This document shows, piece after piece, positions 12,906-20,246 of a stretch of 20,246 nt of DNA (the first letter of the stretch is position 1; every line of letters starts with the position of its first letter). The DNA is taken from positions 1-20,246 of the IMG/VR virus record IMGVR_UViG_3300044960_000920; one strand, given 5' to 3'. This DNA comes from a virus. The notes below the pieces were generated by a model that was given only the letters and a program-made list of their open reading frames with translations, was not told the origin of the DNA and searched no databases. A program made the position numbers and the translations under genes.

Positions 12906-15899
12906 AGAGGCATTCTCAAGACCCTTGCGCAAGTTGTGCACGTACTGGCGCGACACGCCGCATTGCCGGGCGATCTCCGCCAGGCTCGCCGTGGGAGACT
13001 CGCGCAGCAGTGCTTCCACCTGGGCACGTTTGGAAGTCGGTTCCTCGTCTACCGGCGATGCCGCTTGAGGCGGCGCCGTCGTGGCATAGCCCAGACGCCC
13101 TCGTCCCATGTCCCAGCGATAGACAAGCTCCACGGCCTCCGCTTTCCGCAACAGCGTCCGACACTTGAAGTCGTTGACGCCTTGCTGGTTGGCCTCCACC
13201 AGGATCGCGTCAAACAGCTTCGGTTCGTCGACAACGAAGGCCGTCACGAACCGCTCCACCGTCCATTCCGGTTCTGCTTCTTGTTTGCGTACTCTCCTCG
13301 GCTGCTCGCTCCGCAACAGCGTCGGGTCGAGGTCGTCGGCCGGCAGCCACACGGGGAAGGCCCAGCGCAGGCACCTGGGCATCACCGGCGGCCAGGAGCG
13401 AACGGCCGCCTCCAGCACAACCACGTCGTCCTCCTCGTGCGGTCGCAGGACCAGGTGGGTGTCGGTCGCCCGACTCTGGCTGCCGGCGCCTGCGCCCACG
13501 TCGGTGATGGCCTTGCCCGACTGATTGCCCTTGCTGGTGTGGTGGATGAGCACGAAGCAGCAGCCCAGGAGATCGGCGTAGCGGTCAATCGCGTTGTAAA
13601 CATTGGCCATCGTGCCGTTGTCGTTCTCGTCCATCTCGCGGGGCATGAAGCGGTACATGGCGTCGAGGATGATCACGCGGAACCGCCCCGGCTCCAGCGA
13701 GCGGAAGTATGGTCCCAGCGAGAAGATGTCCTGCCAGTGCCCGCGCAGATTCTGCACGAAGACGCGCTGTCCAACTTCACTGAGGCCGATCTGCCGCGCG
13801 GCCGCGACCCTGGGGATTCTGTTGGCTGAAGTCTCGGCGTGCAGCTCGTTGTCGATGATGAGCACGTCGCCAGCTTCGCACGCGAACGTGTGGAGCCAGG
13901 GGCGACCCGTGGCGACGGCCAGGGCCAGGTCGGTGACCAGCCAGGAATTGTGCGTGACCATGAAGTCACGGCCCGCCAAGAACAATCCGCTGGGATGGGC
14001 CACTTGAATGCATTTCACCGGAACCGATGGGACGCGGACGACCGACCGGACCGCGTCACGACGCGCCCGCTGGCTTGGTTCCCGATCCGGCAGGGCGGCG
14101 GTTCGCCGCGACAGCCGGAAGGGAGTGCTCCGCCGGCCGGCGGCGAAGGTGATCCGCAACTTAGGACTGCAATCGACGCCAGAAAGCGTGGCCCGCCCCA
14201 CGCCCGCCGACGCCTTGTACCCGAGCGACCGGGCCAGCAGGAGGGTCGGGAAGAACAGCGCCTGGTCCGTGGTGGTGAACTCGACCATGCCCGAACCGTT
14301 GGCTTGCGTGGCCGCATGGCCGTCGGCATCGAGCAGTCCCGCCAACAGTGCAGCCCGCTGCGTCTGCGAAGCAAGCAAGTAATTCTCGGGGATGTGCTTG
14401 CAGTCCAGCACGCCCAGGTCGCGCAGAATCACCCTCAACCCACAGATGGTGAACGTCGCGCAGCCGCGTTTGCAGACAAGCTTGCCGATCGTAAAGCCAG
14501 CCCGGCTAACTTCGCGGACCACTTCCTCAAGGTCGTGTTGATTGACCGAAATCGCTCCCTCACGCGCCGTGCCGTTGCCAAGCCAGTAGCCGAACAGCCA
14601 GGGGTCCAACGGAAGCGGCGCTTCGTCCCGCACCAGCGCCCTGGCGACCGGCAACAGCCAGCGGCGGCCCTGATGTCCGGCAGCGAGTTTCTCAGTTGTG
14701 ACTACTGCCATTTGGTCTCCCTGCACGACTTGCCAGAGGTGGTCCCGGTCGGCGACGACCGAGGCGCCGGAGCGGGTCGTGACCCGATAACACGGGCGGC
14801 CATACATGATTTCTGAAACGGCAACGACGGGCGTCAGCGAGCCGTCTGCGGCGTGGACCTTCATTCCGGGCTGCAACTCTGCCATCGGTTTCCACCCATC
14901 CTCGGTCAGGATCGGCGTGTCGATGGCCAGTGCCTTGCCGATCTTCGGGGCCGAGATGACGTTCATCGTCTCGCCCCGGCGCAGCAGGCCGTGGATCACC
15001 GGCGGCCGCAGGTCGGGATAGCGCGCCACCAGGTCGGCTAGGCTGACCGGGGCCAGTTGCGATGCCTGGACCAGCTGTTCCCAGTGCCCCTCGGCCATCG
15101 CGGTCGCGATCTGGTCCGGCTCGTACCGGGCGATGCTTGTGGCGATGCGCTCCACCTCGGCCGGCTCAATCCGTGGCCGGCAGCGGTCGTCGTTGACCTG
15201 GCACAGCGCCGCCAGGATTTCCGACCGAGTCATCCCCACGCGGCGCATCGTGCCGGCGAGGCGCGCCAGAGTCACGTTACGGTGGTGTTCCGGGATCGGG
15301 TTCGCTTCGCCCCCGCTGGCCGCGACAGTACACGACGTGGATGTGCCGTTGACCCACGGGTTGGGCGTCGTCGTCAGTGCGTCGAGTTCCGCGATCAACC
15401 ACGCCGGCGGCTCGGGAAGACGGTCGGGCGGCTCGTCGAGTTCCAGGCCCGGCGCCCAGCGGTAGTCGCCGTGTGCGGTTCGGCTGGGCGGCACGACGAT
15501 GTAGCCGCCGTCGGTGCGAACATCGACGCTCGCTGCCAGTTTGCCGGTCGAACACTTCCACGCTTTGTCCGCCGGCCGGCGAAAGAGGTAGTGCCGCCCG
15601 CCGCGCGGCGTCAGGCTCACGGCACCGGTCTGGGCCAGGGAAGCGCCGCGTTCCGGGTCGCCGGGCCAAAGATTGCCGTCGCCGTCGATGTCGATGACGA
15701 CGAGGCCTTCCGTCGGGATGCCGATGTTGGCGCTCGGGTGCTGCGTCCACCAGCGCTCGATCTGCTCGGCATCACTCGTGGCATCGTGGAAGCCGTGCTC
15801 GGTCAGCGGAGCTTTGCCGGAGGGCGCGCAGGGGAAGACCCGGTAGCCCAGTTCGGCATAGCGGAGCGCAGCCGCCAGCAGCTCGCCAGGGGTCACCAC
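12843..15899 (-). CDS. Primase-polymerase/RepA-like helicase fusion, interrupted by an intein
   Basis: A 1018-residue precursor; without the intein (residues 323-651) it is 689 residues. Residues 1-170 are a bifunctional primase-polymerase domain (LRYAELGYRVFPCAPSGKAP, the catalytic acidic VIDIDGDGN at 68-76 and RGGRHYLFRRP). Residues 200-260 resemble a primase C-terminal domain (HRNVTLARLAGTMRRVGMTR, then the EVERIATSIARYE helix). A RepA/RecA-like ATPase follows, with Walker A SAPKIGK-S split by the intein, Walker B RVIILDAMYRF (741-751) and LIHHTSKGN (784-792). Residues 958-994 form a helix-turn-helix (LAEIARQCGVSRQYVHNLRK). The start GTG 15899 follows GGAGG by about 7 bases and overlaps the helicase gene by 7. 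The Ser/Thr-rich tail is encoded by GTTGAC repeats. Splicing is needed to rebuild Walker A, so ATPase function depends on it. Confidence 0.93.
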   Translation of the reverse strand: MVTPGELLAAALRYAELGYRVFPCAPSGKAPLTEHGFHDATSDAEQIERWWTQHPSANIGIPTEGLVVIDIDGDGNLWPGDPERGASLAQTGAVSLTPRGGRHYLFRRPADKAWKCSTGKLAASVDVRTDGGYIVVPPSRTAHGDYRWAPGLELDEPPDRLPEPPAWLIAELDALTTTPNPWVNGTSTSCTVAASGGEANPIPEHHRNVTLARLAGTMRRVGMTRSEILAALCQVNDDRCRPRIEPAEVERIATSIARYEPDQIATAMAEGHWEQLVQASQLAPVSLADLVARYPDLRPPVIHGLLRRGETMNVISAPKIGKALAIDTPILTEDGWKPMAELQPGMKVHAADGSLTPVVAVSEIMYGRPCYRVTTRSGASVVADRDHLWQVVQGDQMAVVTTEKLAAGHQGRRWLLPVARALVRDEAPLPLDPWLFGYWLGNGTAREGAISVNQHDLEEVVREVSRAGFTIGKLVCKRGCATFTICGLRVILRDLGVLDCKHIPENYLLASQTQRAALLAGLLDADGHAATQANGSGMVEFTTTDQALFFPTLLLARSLGYKASAGVGRATLSGVDCSPKLRITFAAGRRSTPFRLSRRTAALPDREPSQRARRDAVRSVVRVPSVPVKCIQVAHPSGLFLAGRDFMVTHNSWLVTDLALAVATGRPWLHTFACEAGDVLIIDNELHAETSANRIPRVAAARQIGLSEVGQRVFVQNLRGHWQDIFSLGPYFRSLEPGRFRVIILDAMYRFMPREMDENDNGTMANVYNAIDRYADLLGCCFVLIHHTSKGNQSGKAITDVGAGAGSQSRATDTHLVLRPHEEDDVVVLEAAVRSWPPVMPRCLRWAFPVWLPADDLDPTLLRSEQPRRVRKQEAEPEWTVERFVTAFVVDEPKLFDAILVEANQQGVNDFKCRTLLRKAEAVELVYRWDMGRGRLGYATTAPPQAASPVDEEPTSKRAQVEALLRESPTASLAEIARQCGVSRQYVHNLRKGLENASVNSSTGPSTTPDERQQVDAS
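13947..14933 (-). mobile_element. Class 3-type intein with LAGLIDADG endonuclease domain
   Basis: An in-frame insertion of 329 residues (323-651 of the primase-helicase precursor) between Lys322 and Ser652 of Walker A. It starts with Ala instead of Cys/Ser (ALAIDTPILTEDGW), has the block B histidine and tryptophan (ADRDHLW, H387 and W389), Cys630 in block F (VKCIQVAHPSGLFLAG) and Thr649 before the terminal His650-Asn651 (FMVTHN). Trp, Cys and Thr at these places with no N-terminal nucleophile are the signature of class 3 inteins, which form the branched intermediate through the block F Cys. Ser652 is the +1 residue. Two LAGLIDADG motifs lie inside: LFGYWLGNG (435-443) and LAGLLDADG (519-527). 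Splicing looks intact; the endonuclease may not be (Asn442 replaces the usual acid). Confidence 0.93.
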
Positions 15900-17638
15900 G
15901 GGATTTCCTCCTCCGCAGCGACCGCGTTAGCTCCGAACGGGAAGTCCACAGCATCATCGGGCAGGTTCTGGCTGTCGTGCGCCGGCGGAATGTCGCCAAG
16001 CTCGTAGCCGATGATCCGGTCGAAGTCCTCGCCGGCAACGCTGCGGACGGTGATCTCGCGCGTCGTGGCCAGGCGTCCTGCTTGTGCCAGGGCGACTGCG
16101 TCCTCGGCCGTCTCCGGCACCGGCTCGTGCGAGCGCTGCTTCCACCAAGCCACGGCCTTGGCGCGGGCGTAGCCGGTGTGCTCGAAGCAGACCCACTCCG
16201 ACTTGTACTCGTGCCAGCCGACCTTGTAATCGACTCGCATGGTCCGTGGGGCATCGTCCGGTGCGTCACGCTTCTTGTGGACGCCGTAGTACACGTCCCG
16301 CACGGCGTACTTCGTGATCGTCACTTGCCCGGAGAGGATGCCAGCGCTGCTTGCCTGCGCATCATGCTTGCCGCGCTGGGGCGGTGGGAACTCGTACCCG
16401 CAATCCGGGCAGCGCGCATAGCCGGTGGCGATGACCGAATGACATTCTGGACATTCCTTCGCCGGCGCCTGGCCGTTGCCTCCGGCGTCACGTTCCTTGA
16501 CCTTGATTCCGTCTACCGGGCCGTGCCGCAGCACGTTGCCGCCAAAGTCAAGCACAAGGCAGTTCAGCTTGCCGGGGTGCAGCCGGAAGCCGCGACCGAC
16601 CATCTGGTAGTACAGGCCCGGCGACAGCGTCGGCCGCAACAGGACCACGCAATCGACGTTCGGAGCGTCGAAGCCGGTCGTGAGCACGTTGACGTTGCAC
16701 AGGTACTTCAATGGCTCGGCCGCGTTTGCTCCAAAGTCGATCTGAAGCGGGCGTGCCCACTCCTGCTGGCGGAACCTCGCAATCAGCCGGTCCCGTTCGC
16801 CGTCGGACGTCTCGCCGCTGACGAAGCCGCATTCAATGCCATGTTGTTCCTTCAGCACCCGCACGACGTGCTCGCCGTGCTTGATCCCCGAAGCGAAGAT
16901 CAAGACCGCCTGGCGGTCGCGCGTGTGCTCGACGATCTCGGCGCAGGCGGCCCGCACCAGGGCATCCCGGTCCATCAAGTCCTCGACCTCGCCGGCGATG
17001 TACTCACCGCCGCGCACGTGCAGGCCGCTTGTGTCCGCCCGCGTCTTGCCGGCCTTGGTGACCAGCGGGCAGAGATAGCCCTGGACGATCAGCTCCCGCA
17101 CCCCGACCTCATAGCAGATCGCGTTGAGGAAGTGGTCCGGGCTGCAGATCATGCCTGACTTCAGCCGGTACGGCGTGGCCGTCAGGCCGACGACGCGGAC
17201 GTGCGGGTTGAGTGCCTTGGCGTCGGCCAGGAACTGCCGGTACATGCCGTCGCCTTCGACTGGGATCAGGTGCGCCTCGTCTACCAGGACCAGGTCGAAG
17301 GCGCCCAGCTCGCCGGCGCGCTGGTAGACCGATTGGATGCCGGCCAGGATGACCCCCCGGCCGGTGTCGCGGCGCTTCAGGCCCGCCGAGTAGACGCCGA
17401 AGCGGACCTCGGGGCAGACCTGGCGCAGTTTGTCCGCCGCCTGTTCCAGCAGCTCTTTGACGTGGGCCAGGATCACCACCCGGCCGTCCCAGCGTGTCAC
17501 CGCGTCCTTGCAGATCGTCGCCATGATCGGCGTCTTGCCGCCGGCGGTCGGGATGACGACGACCGGGTTATCGTCATGCGAGCGTAGGTAGGCGTAGACG
17601 GCTTCAACGGCTTCACGTTGGTAAGGCCTGAGCTGCAC
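15893..17638 (-). CDS. DEAD/DEAH-box (SF2) helicase with zinc ribbon
   Basis: A 581-residue helicase of the SSL2 / type III restriction R-subunit-like group often seen in phages. Motifs: Q-region LRPYQREAVEAV (residues 3-14), Walker A PTAGGKT (30-36), DEAH in LVLVDEAHLI (116-125), LTATPYR (152-158), TTGFDAPNVDCVVLLRPT (320-337) and QMVGRGFRLHPGK (345-357). A zinc ribbon follows (CPEC at 396-399 and CPDC at 410-413), then a C-terminal domain ending in an acidic tail (AAEEEIPW). It starts with GTG 17638 after GGGAG with 6 bases spacing, overlapping the resolvase gene by 26 bases; its stop overlaps the primase-helicase start. It would unwind DNA during replication or recombination. The acidic, tryptophan-ended tail recalls protein-docking tails of replication proteins, which is inference. 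Confidence 0.93.
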   Translation of the reverse strand: MQLRPYQREAVEAVYAYLRSHDDNPVVVIPTAGGKTPIMATICKDAVTRWDGRVVILAHVKELLEQAADKLRQVCPEVRFGVYSAGLKRRDTGRGVILAGIQSVYQRAGELGAFDLVLVDEAHLIPVEGDGMYRQFLADAKALNPHVRVVGLTATPYRLKSGMICSPDHFLNAICYEVGVRELIVQGYLCPLVTKAGKTRADTSGLHVRGGEYIAGEVEDLMDRDALVRAACAEIVEHTRDRQAVLIFASGIKHGEHVVRVLKEQHGIECGFVSGETSDGERDRLIARFRQQEWARPLQIDFGANAAEPLKYLCNVNVLTTGFDAPNVDCVVLLRPTLSPGLYYQMVGRGFRLHPGKLNCLVLDFGGNVLRHGPVDGIKVKERDAGGNGQAPAKECPECHSVIATGYARCPDCGYEFPPPQRGKHDAQASSAGILSGQVTITKYAVRDVYYGVHKKRDAPDDAPRTMRVDYKVGWHEYKSEWVCFEHTGYARAKAVAWWKQRSHEPVPETAEDAVALAQAGRLATTREITVRSVAGEDFDRIIGYELGDIPPAHDSQNLPDDAVDFPFGANAVAAEEEIPW

Positions 17639-18062
17639 CAGTGTCTCCCTCGATCTGCTCGATCACGCGACTGAGATACCGGCGTGCGCTCCTGAGGTCT
17701 TCCAGCCGGCCATCGCTGCTTCGCTCCTGAATGCGGACAACGACTTTGCCGCCCTTGACCGGGTCGTGCTTGGAGATCTCCAGGCGGACCACCTGGCTGT
17801 CGTCTTGGAACACTCCGGCGTGCTGCAGTGCGTCCGACAAGCACTTGTGAAAGTTGTCCGCGTCGCGCTTGCGGCGGTCCGGCGGGAACAACTCCACGAC
17901 CAGGTCCAGCGGTCCGCTCAATGGCTTGATCCCTTGGGCCGCCAGGAGTGCCACGACCGCGTCGCGGTAGGCCCGGCCCCGGCGGCTGATGAGCGTCACG
18001 TGGCCGAGGTGCCGGTAGTAGTGGTTCAGGCTCGGCGGAAACGGCAGTTCCAGGATCAGCAT
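17613..18062 (-). CDS. RusA-family Holliday junction resolvase
   Basis: A 149-residue endonuclease of the RusA family that resolves Holliday junctions. The N-terminus reads LELPFPPSLNHYYRHLGHVT, a family hallmark. The metal-binding acidic cluster is seen in KRDADNFHKCLSDALQ and GVFQDDSQV, and the SKHDPVKGGKVVVRI strand follows. The last 40 residues (SSDGRLEDLRSARRYLSRVI onward) go past the usual end and overlap the helicase start by 26 bases. I chose ATG 18062 because it begins the family domain and has GAGGG 5 bases upstream; a start 16 codons earlier would lie in a terminator-like hairpin. Confidence 0.92.
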   Translation of the reverse strand: MLILELPFPPSLNHYYRHLGHVTLISRRGRAYRDAVVALLAAQGIKPLSGPLDLVVELFPPDRRKRDADNFHKCLSDALQHAGVFQDDSQVVRLEISKHDPVKGGKVVVRIQERSSDGRLEDLRSARRYLSRVIEQIEGDTGAAQALPT

Positions 18063-18076
18063 TCCGGCCCTCGATG

Positions 18077-18102
18077 AAAAAAAGACGTGCGGCCGCGGCA
18101 CG
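18077..18102 (-). terminator. Terminator or attenuator before the resolvase gene
   Basis: On the minus strand a hairpin with 5-base arms (CGTGC and GCACG, 18086-18102) is followed by GTC and then a run of seven T (18083-18077), 14 bases before the RusA start at 18062. It lies in the 116-base gap after the DUF669 gene. It could separate the recombination set from the replication set or attenuate transcription between them; the stem is short. Confidence 0.5.
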
Positions 18103-18178
18103 ACCGACAAGCGGACCCTTTAAGGCAGAAAGTGTGTGTGTCCTGTCCCGACATCGTGCCGCGCCCGCGAAGTGCTGC

Positions 18179-18634
18179 TCAACCACGCCGCCAGGGAGGC
18201 GTGTTGGAGGGCGCCTGCTGCGGCTGTCCCGAAGCCGCCTCCTTCTTGGCGTAGCCGCGGACCTCGTTCTGCAGTTCGCCGGTGTCCTCGCGCTTCTTCA
18301 GCTTGACCGTGATGACCAGCGGCAGGTTGTGCAGCTCGCAGCTGTCCCTGGGCGTCATCACGCCCACCGCCCGACAGATCGCCGACAGCTCGGCACGGGC
18401 GATCTTCACCGCCGTCTCATTGGCGTTGTGCAGGTTGAGACGCGCCCAGACGAAGCGGTTCTTGTACGGCCCCTCCAGGATCTGGAAGGTGAGCTGCAGG
18501 TAGCGGCCGTCGCCGCTCTTGGTCGGCTTCATCTCGCTGTCGGTGATCATCGCCAGGTACTTGCCGGCGGGGATCGGCTCCAGGTCGGTCGTCGGATCGA
18601 CTTCGTTCGCGTTGAAACCATGCAGGTCAGCCAT
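18179..18634 (-). CDS. DUF669 family protein (probable ssDNA-binding accessory)
   Basis: A 151-residue protein matching DUF669, found beside phage recombinases. Seen: the N-terminal NANEVDPTTDLEPIPAGKYL, the IPAGKY/MITDSEMKPTKSGDG segment, YLQLTFQILEGPYKNRFVWA and the C-terminal proline-rich end NTPPWRRG. The beta-rich core is likely an OB-like fold; the sequence pattern and context suggest binding of single-stranded DNA with the adjacent Sak4-like ATPase, but I know no direct proof for this family. Start ATG 18634 has GGAGG 8 bases upstream and overlaps the ATPase gene by 8 bases. Confidence 0.88.
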   Translation of the reverse strand: MADLHGFNANEVDPTTDLEPIPAGKYLAMITDSEMKPTKSGDGRYLQLTFQILEGPYKNRFVWARLNLHNANETAVKIARAELSAICRAVGVMTPRDSCELHNLPLVITVKLKKREDTGELQNEVRGYAKKEAASGQPQQAPSNTPPWRRG

Positions 18635-19397
18635 TGTTTGGTCCTCCGTTCTGTGTGTGGGGTTGGTGGAAGAAGGAAGCGTAAGCGTGCCAGTCCAATG
18701 GCAGCTCGTCGGGCAGATTCAGGCGGTTCTTGGCGACGTGAGAAGGGCGCTCGCTCGTGTACAGGACGCGCTCGCCGGTGCCGATGCCCTTGGTCTTCTT
18801 GCGGCTGAAGCCCTCGTCGGTCTGCTTGGTGTAGACCTTGTAGGTGGCGAACAGCACCTCGTCGCACCACTCCTGGATGATCTGCGAGGCCAGCTTGTGC
18901 AGCCGCGGCACGTAGCGGTCGTAGCTGTCCGTCTCGGGGTTCTCGAAGCGCTCGATGCGGGAATGGGCGATGAGAACGACCGTCATGCCCCGGTCGTTGC
19001 GCAGGGCGTCAAGGCCGGTCAGGAACTCGCGCCAGGGCGTCAGGGCGAAGACGTAGCCCTTGCCGTAGCCGATGTCCTCGATGTTCTCGACGGAGCGCTG
19101 CCGGCAGACCTCAGCCCAGATCAGCCGCTCCAGCCAGTCGAGCGAATCGACGACGACCGTGCGGTAGGGGTGCGGCTCCGTGTAGAGGCCCTCCAGGGCC
19201 TTGAGGGCGTCCGGATAGGACAGCGCCAGCGGGAACTTGTCGCAGTCGATCTCGCCCAGGCCGTCCTCGGTCTGGACGAACACCGGCCGGTCGCTGCCGG
19301 CGCCGAAGGTCGATTTGCCGATGCCGTGGGTGCCGTAGAGCAGCAGGCGGCGTGGGGCGAAGCGCTTGCCGCTCTGGACTTGTGCCAGGAGACTCAT
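18627..19397 (-). CDS. Sak4-like AAA ATPase (phage recombination protein)
   Basis: A 256-residue RecA-core ATPase of the phage AAA_24 / Sak4 type. Walker A is GTHGIGKST (22-30), Walker B lies in TVVVDSLDWLE (80-90), and the third core strand ends VVLIAHSRIERFENP (140-154), as in members that anneal single strands and help strand exchange. LHKLASQIIQEWCDEVLFAT (167-186) is also typical of the family. It starts with ATG 19397 (GAGGT about 8 bases upstream), 15 bases after the exonuclease stop, and overlaps DUF669 by 8 bases. Together the three genes form an exonuclease/annealase/ssDNA-binding set. Confidence 0.88.
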   Translation of the reverse strand: MSLLAQVQSGKRFAPRRLLLYGTHGIGKSTFGAGSDRPVFVQTEDGLGEIDCDKFPLALSYPDALKALEGLYTEPHPYRTVVVDSLDWLERLIWAEVCRQRSVENIEDIGYGKGYVFALTPWREFLTGLDALRNDRGMTVVLIAHSRIERFENPETDSYDRYVPRLHKLASQIIQEWCDEVLFATYKVYTKQTDEGFSRKKTKGIGTGERVLYTSERPSHVAKNRLNLPDELPLDWHAYASFFHQPHTQNGGPNNG

Positions 19398-19412
19398 GGT
19401 CGGTACCTCGGG

Positions 19413-20246
19413 TCAAATGTGGTCGAAAACGCGCAGTTCCTCGTAGCCGGTGGGCCAGTGGTCTTGCTGCCGGCAGCGCACGAGGCGGTCCAGGGCGGCT
19501 TCGTTGTCCCGCTCCGCGACGGCCAGGACGCTGGGATCGATCCGCCAGACGCCGCAGCGGTACGGCTCACGCTTCTCAACGGCGATCAGGTAGACCGGGA
19601 GCACTTCGCCGGTCTGGAGCGCCAGCAGCGCGCGGTAGAAGGCGAGCTGGTGCAGGTAGCCGAACGATCTGGCGTCGGCCTCGAGGTACTTGAGGAGATC
19701 GCAGGTCTTGAGATCGACGAGGCCCTTGTTGGGATTGAGCCAGTCCAGCCGCGCCTGGCAAGGAACGCCGCGGTAGTCGCGGCGGACGACGCCCTCGGGC
19801 ACGCCCTCGGCAAGCAATTCGCCGGCGACGGGATGGCGCTGCACAGCAGCGGCCAGCTCTTCAATCAGGGCGGCCTGGCGATCGGTCAGCACCGGCTTGG
19901 CCTGGCGCTCGGCCCACTCCTGGTAGGCCTTGGAGCGGCTGTCGAAGAGCTTGCCGGTTGCCGGGTTGGTCGGCCCGCCGAAGGCGTACTGCCGCCGGTA
20001 GGCGTCCCGCCCTTCGAGGATGAGCGTGTGGGCGGCGCGGCCGACCTGGAAGGCGGGGCGGTCCTCCTCGACGACCAGGCCGAGCTGCCGCTTGCGGTAC
20101 AGAAGCGGGTTCTCGCGGAAGTCGGCCAGGGCGTGGCTGGTCAGGTGTTCCTTCGATTTCGCGTGGTACACTTCGGCCGGCTCGCGCAGCAGAAAGTCGA
20201 GACGGCCGAGGGCGGGCGCGCCGGAACAACCGTTCCGACGCGCCCA
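19413..20246 (-). CDS. PD-(D/E)XK exonuclease, exonuclease VIII-like (5' end cut by the window)
   Basis: A nuclease like the RecE / exonuclease VIII C-terminal domain (DUF3799 group). Seen: LTSHALADFRENPLLYRKRQ, FQVGRAAHTLILEG (the conserved GxAxHxxxLE-type motif), then CQARLDWLNPNKGLVDLKTC with the Asp...Asp-Leu-Lys catalytic set, and FGYLHQLAFYRALLAL. It would resect DNA ends for the annealase encoded next. The frame is open without stop to the right edge. The only start codon in view is GTG 20171, which has no ribosome site and would begin within the conserved region (EVYHAKSKEHLTSH), so the true start is probably outside the window; if GTG 20171 is used the product has 252 residues. Confidence 0.88.
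   Translation of the reverse strand, partial: WARRNGCSGAPALGRLDFLLREPAEVYHAKSKEHLTSHALADFRENPLLYRKRQLGLVVEEDRPAFQVGRAAHTLILEGRDAYRRQYAFGGPTNPATGKLFDSRSKAYQEWAERQAKPVLTDRQAALIEELAAAVQRHPVAGELLAEGVPEGVVRRDYRGVPCQARLDWLNPNKGLVDLKTCDLLKYLEADARSFGYLHQLAFYRALLALQTGEVLPVYLIAVEKREPYRCGVWRIDPSVLAVAERDNEAALDRLVRCRQQDHWPTGYEELRVFDHI

Larger units (their letters stand above)
1371..20246. mobile_element. Prophage or phage-like element (probable extent within the window)
   Basis: The stretch holds a terminase large subunit, a large serine recombinase, a RusA resolvase, an exonuclease VIII-like nuclease with a Sak4-like ATPase and DUF669 protein, a primase-helicase fusion and two phage-type methyltransferases. 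That combination is characteristic of tailed temperate phages. The left limit is set at the end of the HTH gene next to the recombinase, because the 394-residue gene to its left has its own promoter and no recognisable phage function; this limit is inference. No att repeats or tRNA were found. The right limit lies beyond the window. Structural genes (portal, capsid, tail) are absent here, so I cannot tell an intact prophage from a remnant or satellite. Confidence 0.65.

Noticed and set aside
15977-17158. A 393-codon plus-strand frame opposite the helicase
   Set aside because: Antisense shadow of an SF2 helicase with all motifs; the product is V/A/R/L-rich without domains.

Overview
This window looks like most of the early, replication and packaging part of a temperate phage or prophage-like element in a GC-rich host. 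The best guess for the host is a planctomycete of the Gemmata type. That host call is inference: it rests on GC-rich coding with strong G/C third positions, on the DUF2924 / large serine recombinase / small HTH triad, and on small SH3-like plus HARE-HTH proteins, which I associate with that group. No rRNA, tRNA or host housekeeping gene is visible to settle it. Genes are packed tightly, many with ATGA or longer overlaps, and no gene-free stretch exceeds 300 bases.

Reading the minus strand from the right edge: a recombination set (exonuclease VIII-like nuclease, cut by the window edge; Sak4-like AAA ATPase; DUF669 protein), a terminator-like hairpin, then a RusA resolvase, an SF2 helicase and a primase-polymerase/helicase fusion. 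The Walker A motif of that fusion is split by a 329-residue intein with the residue pattern of a class 3 (WCT) intein. Its gene ends inside a cluster of eight GTTGAC sites that may be an origin or a regulatory region. Next, still on the minus strand, come two DNA methyltransferases (a D12-class adenine methylase and a ParB-methyltransferase fusion), a dATP/dGTP diphosphohydrolase-like protein and a DUF1937 protein.

The middle (6789-9406) is the only plus-strand block: an amidoligase, a class II glutamine amidotransferase, a 52-residue reading frame, an SH3-like/HARE-HTH protein and a zinc-ribbon protein, closed by a strong terminator at 9433-9453. Two copies of a two-hairpin element sit between small genes in this block. 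Each begins at the upstream stop codon position and lies the same distance (38 nt) before the next ATG. One copy has GGA where the other has the TGA stop, so the amidotransferase reads through the element into the next gene.

Left of a divergent promoter region (6656-6788), the minus strand carries a small terminase-small-subunit-like protein, the terminase large subunit, a 69-residue unknown, DUF2924, the large serine recombinase and an HTH protein. After a gap with a palindromic promoter comes an unrecognised 394-residue gene that could lie just outside the element.

Together the genes give DNA replication and recombination, DNA methylation, nucleotide-pool handling, packaging and integration. 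The amidoligase/amidotransferase block is a predicted peptide- or metabolite-modifying side system. The least expected items are the intein, the paired RNA-like elements with compensatory changes, and the GTTGAC cluster. Capsid, portal, tail and lysis genes are not in the window.
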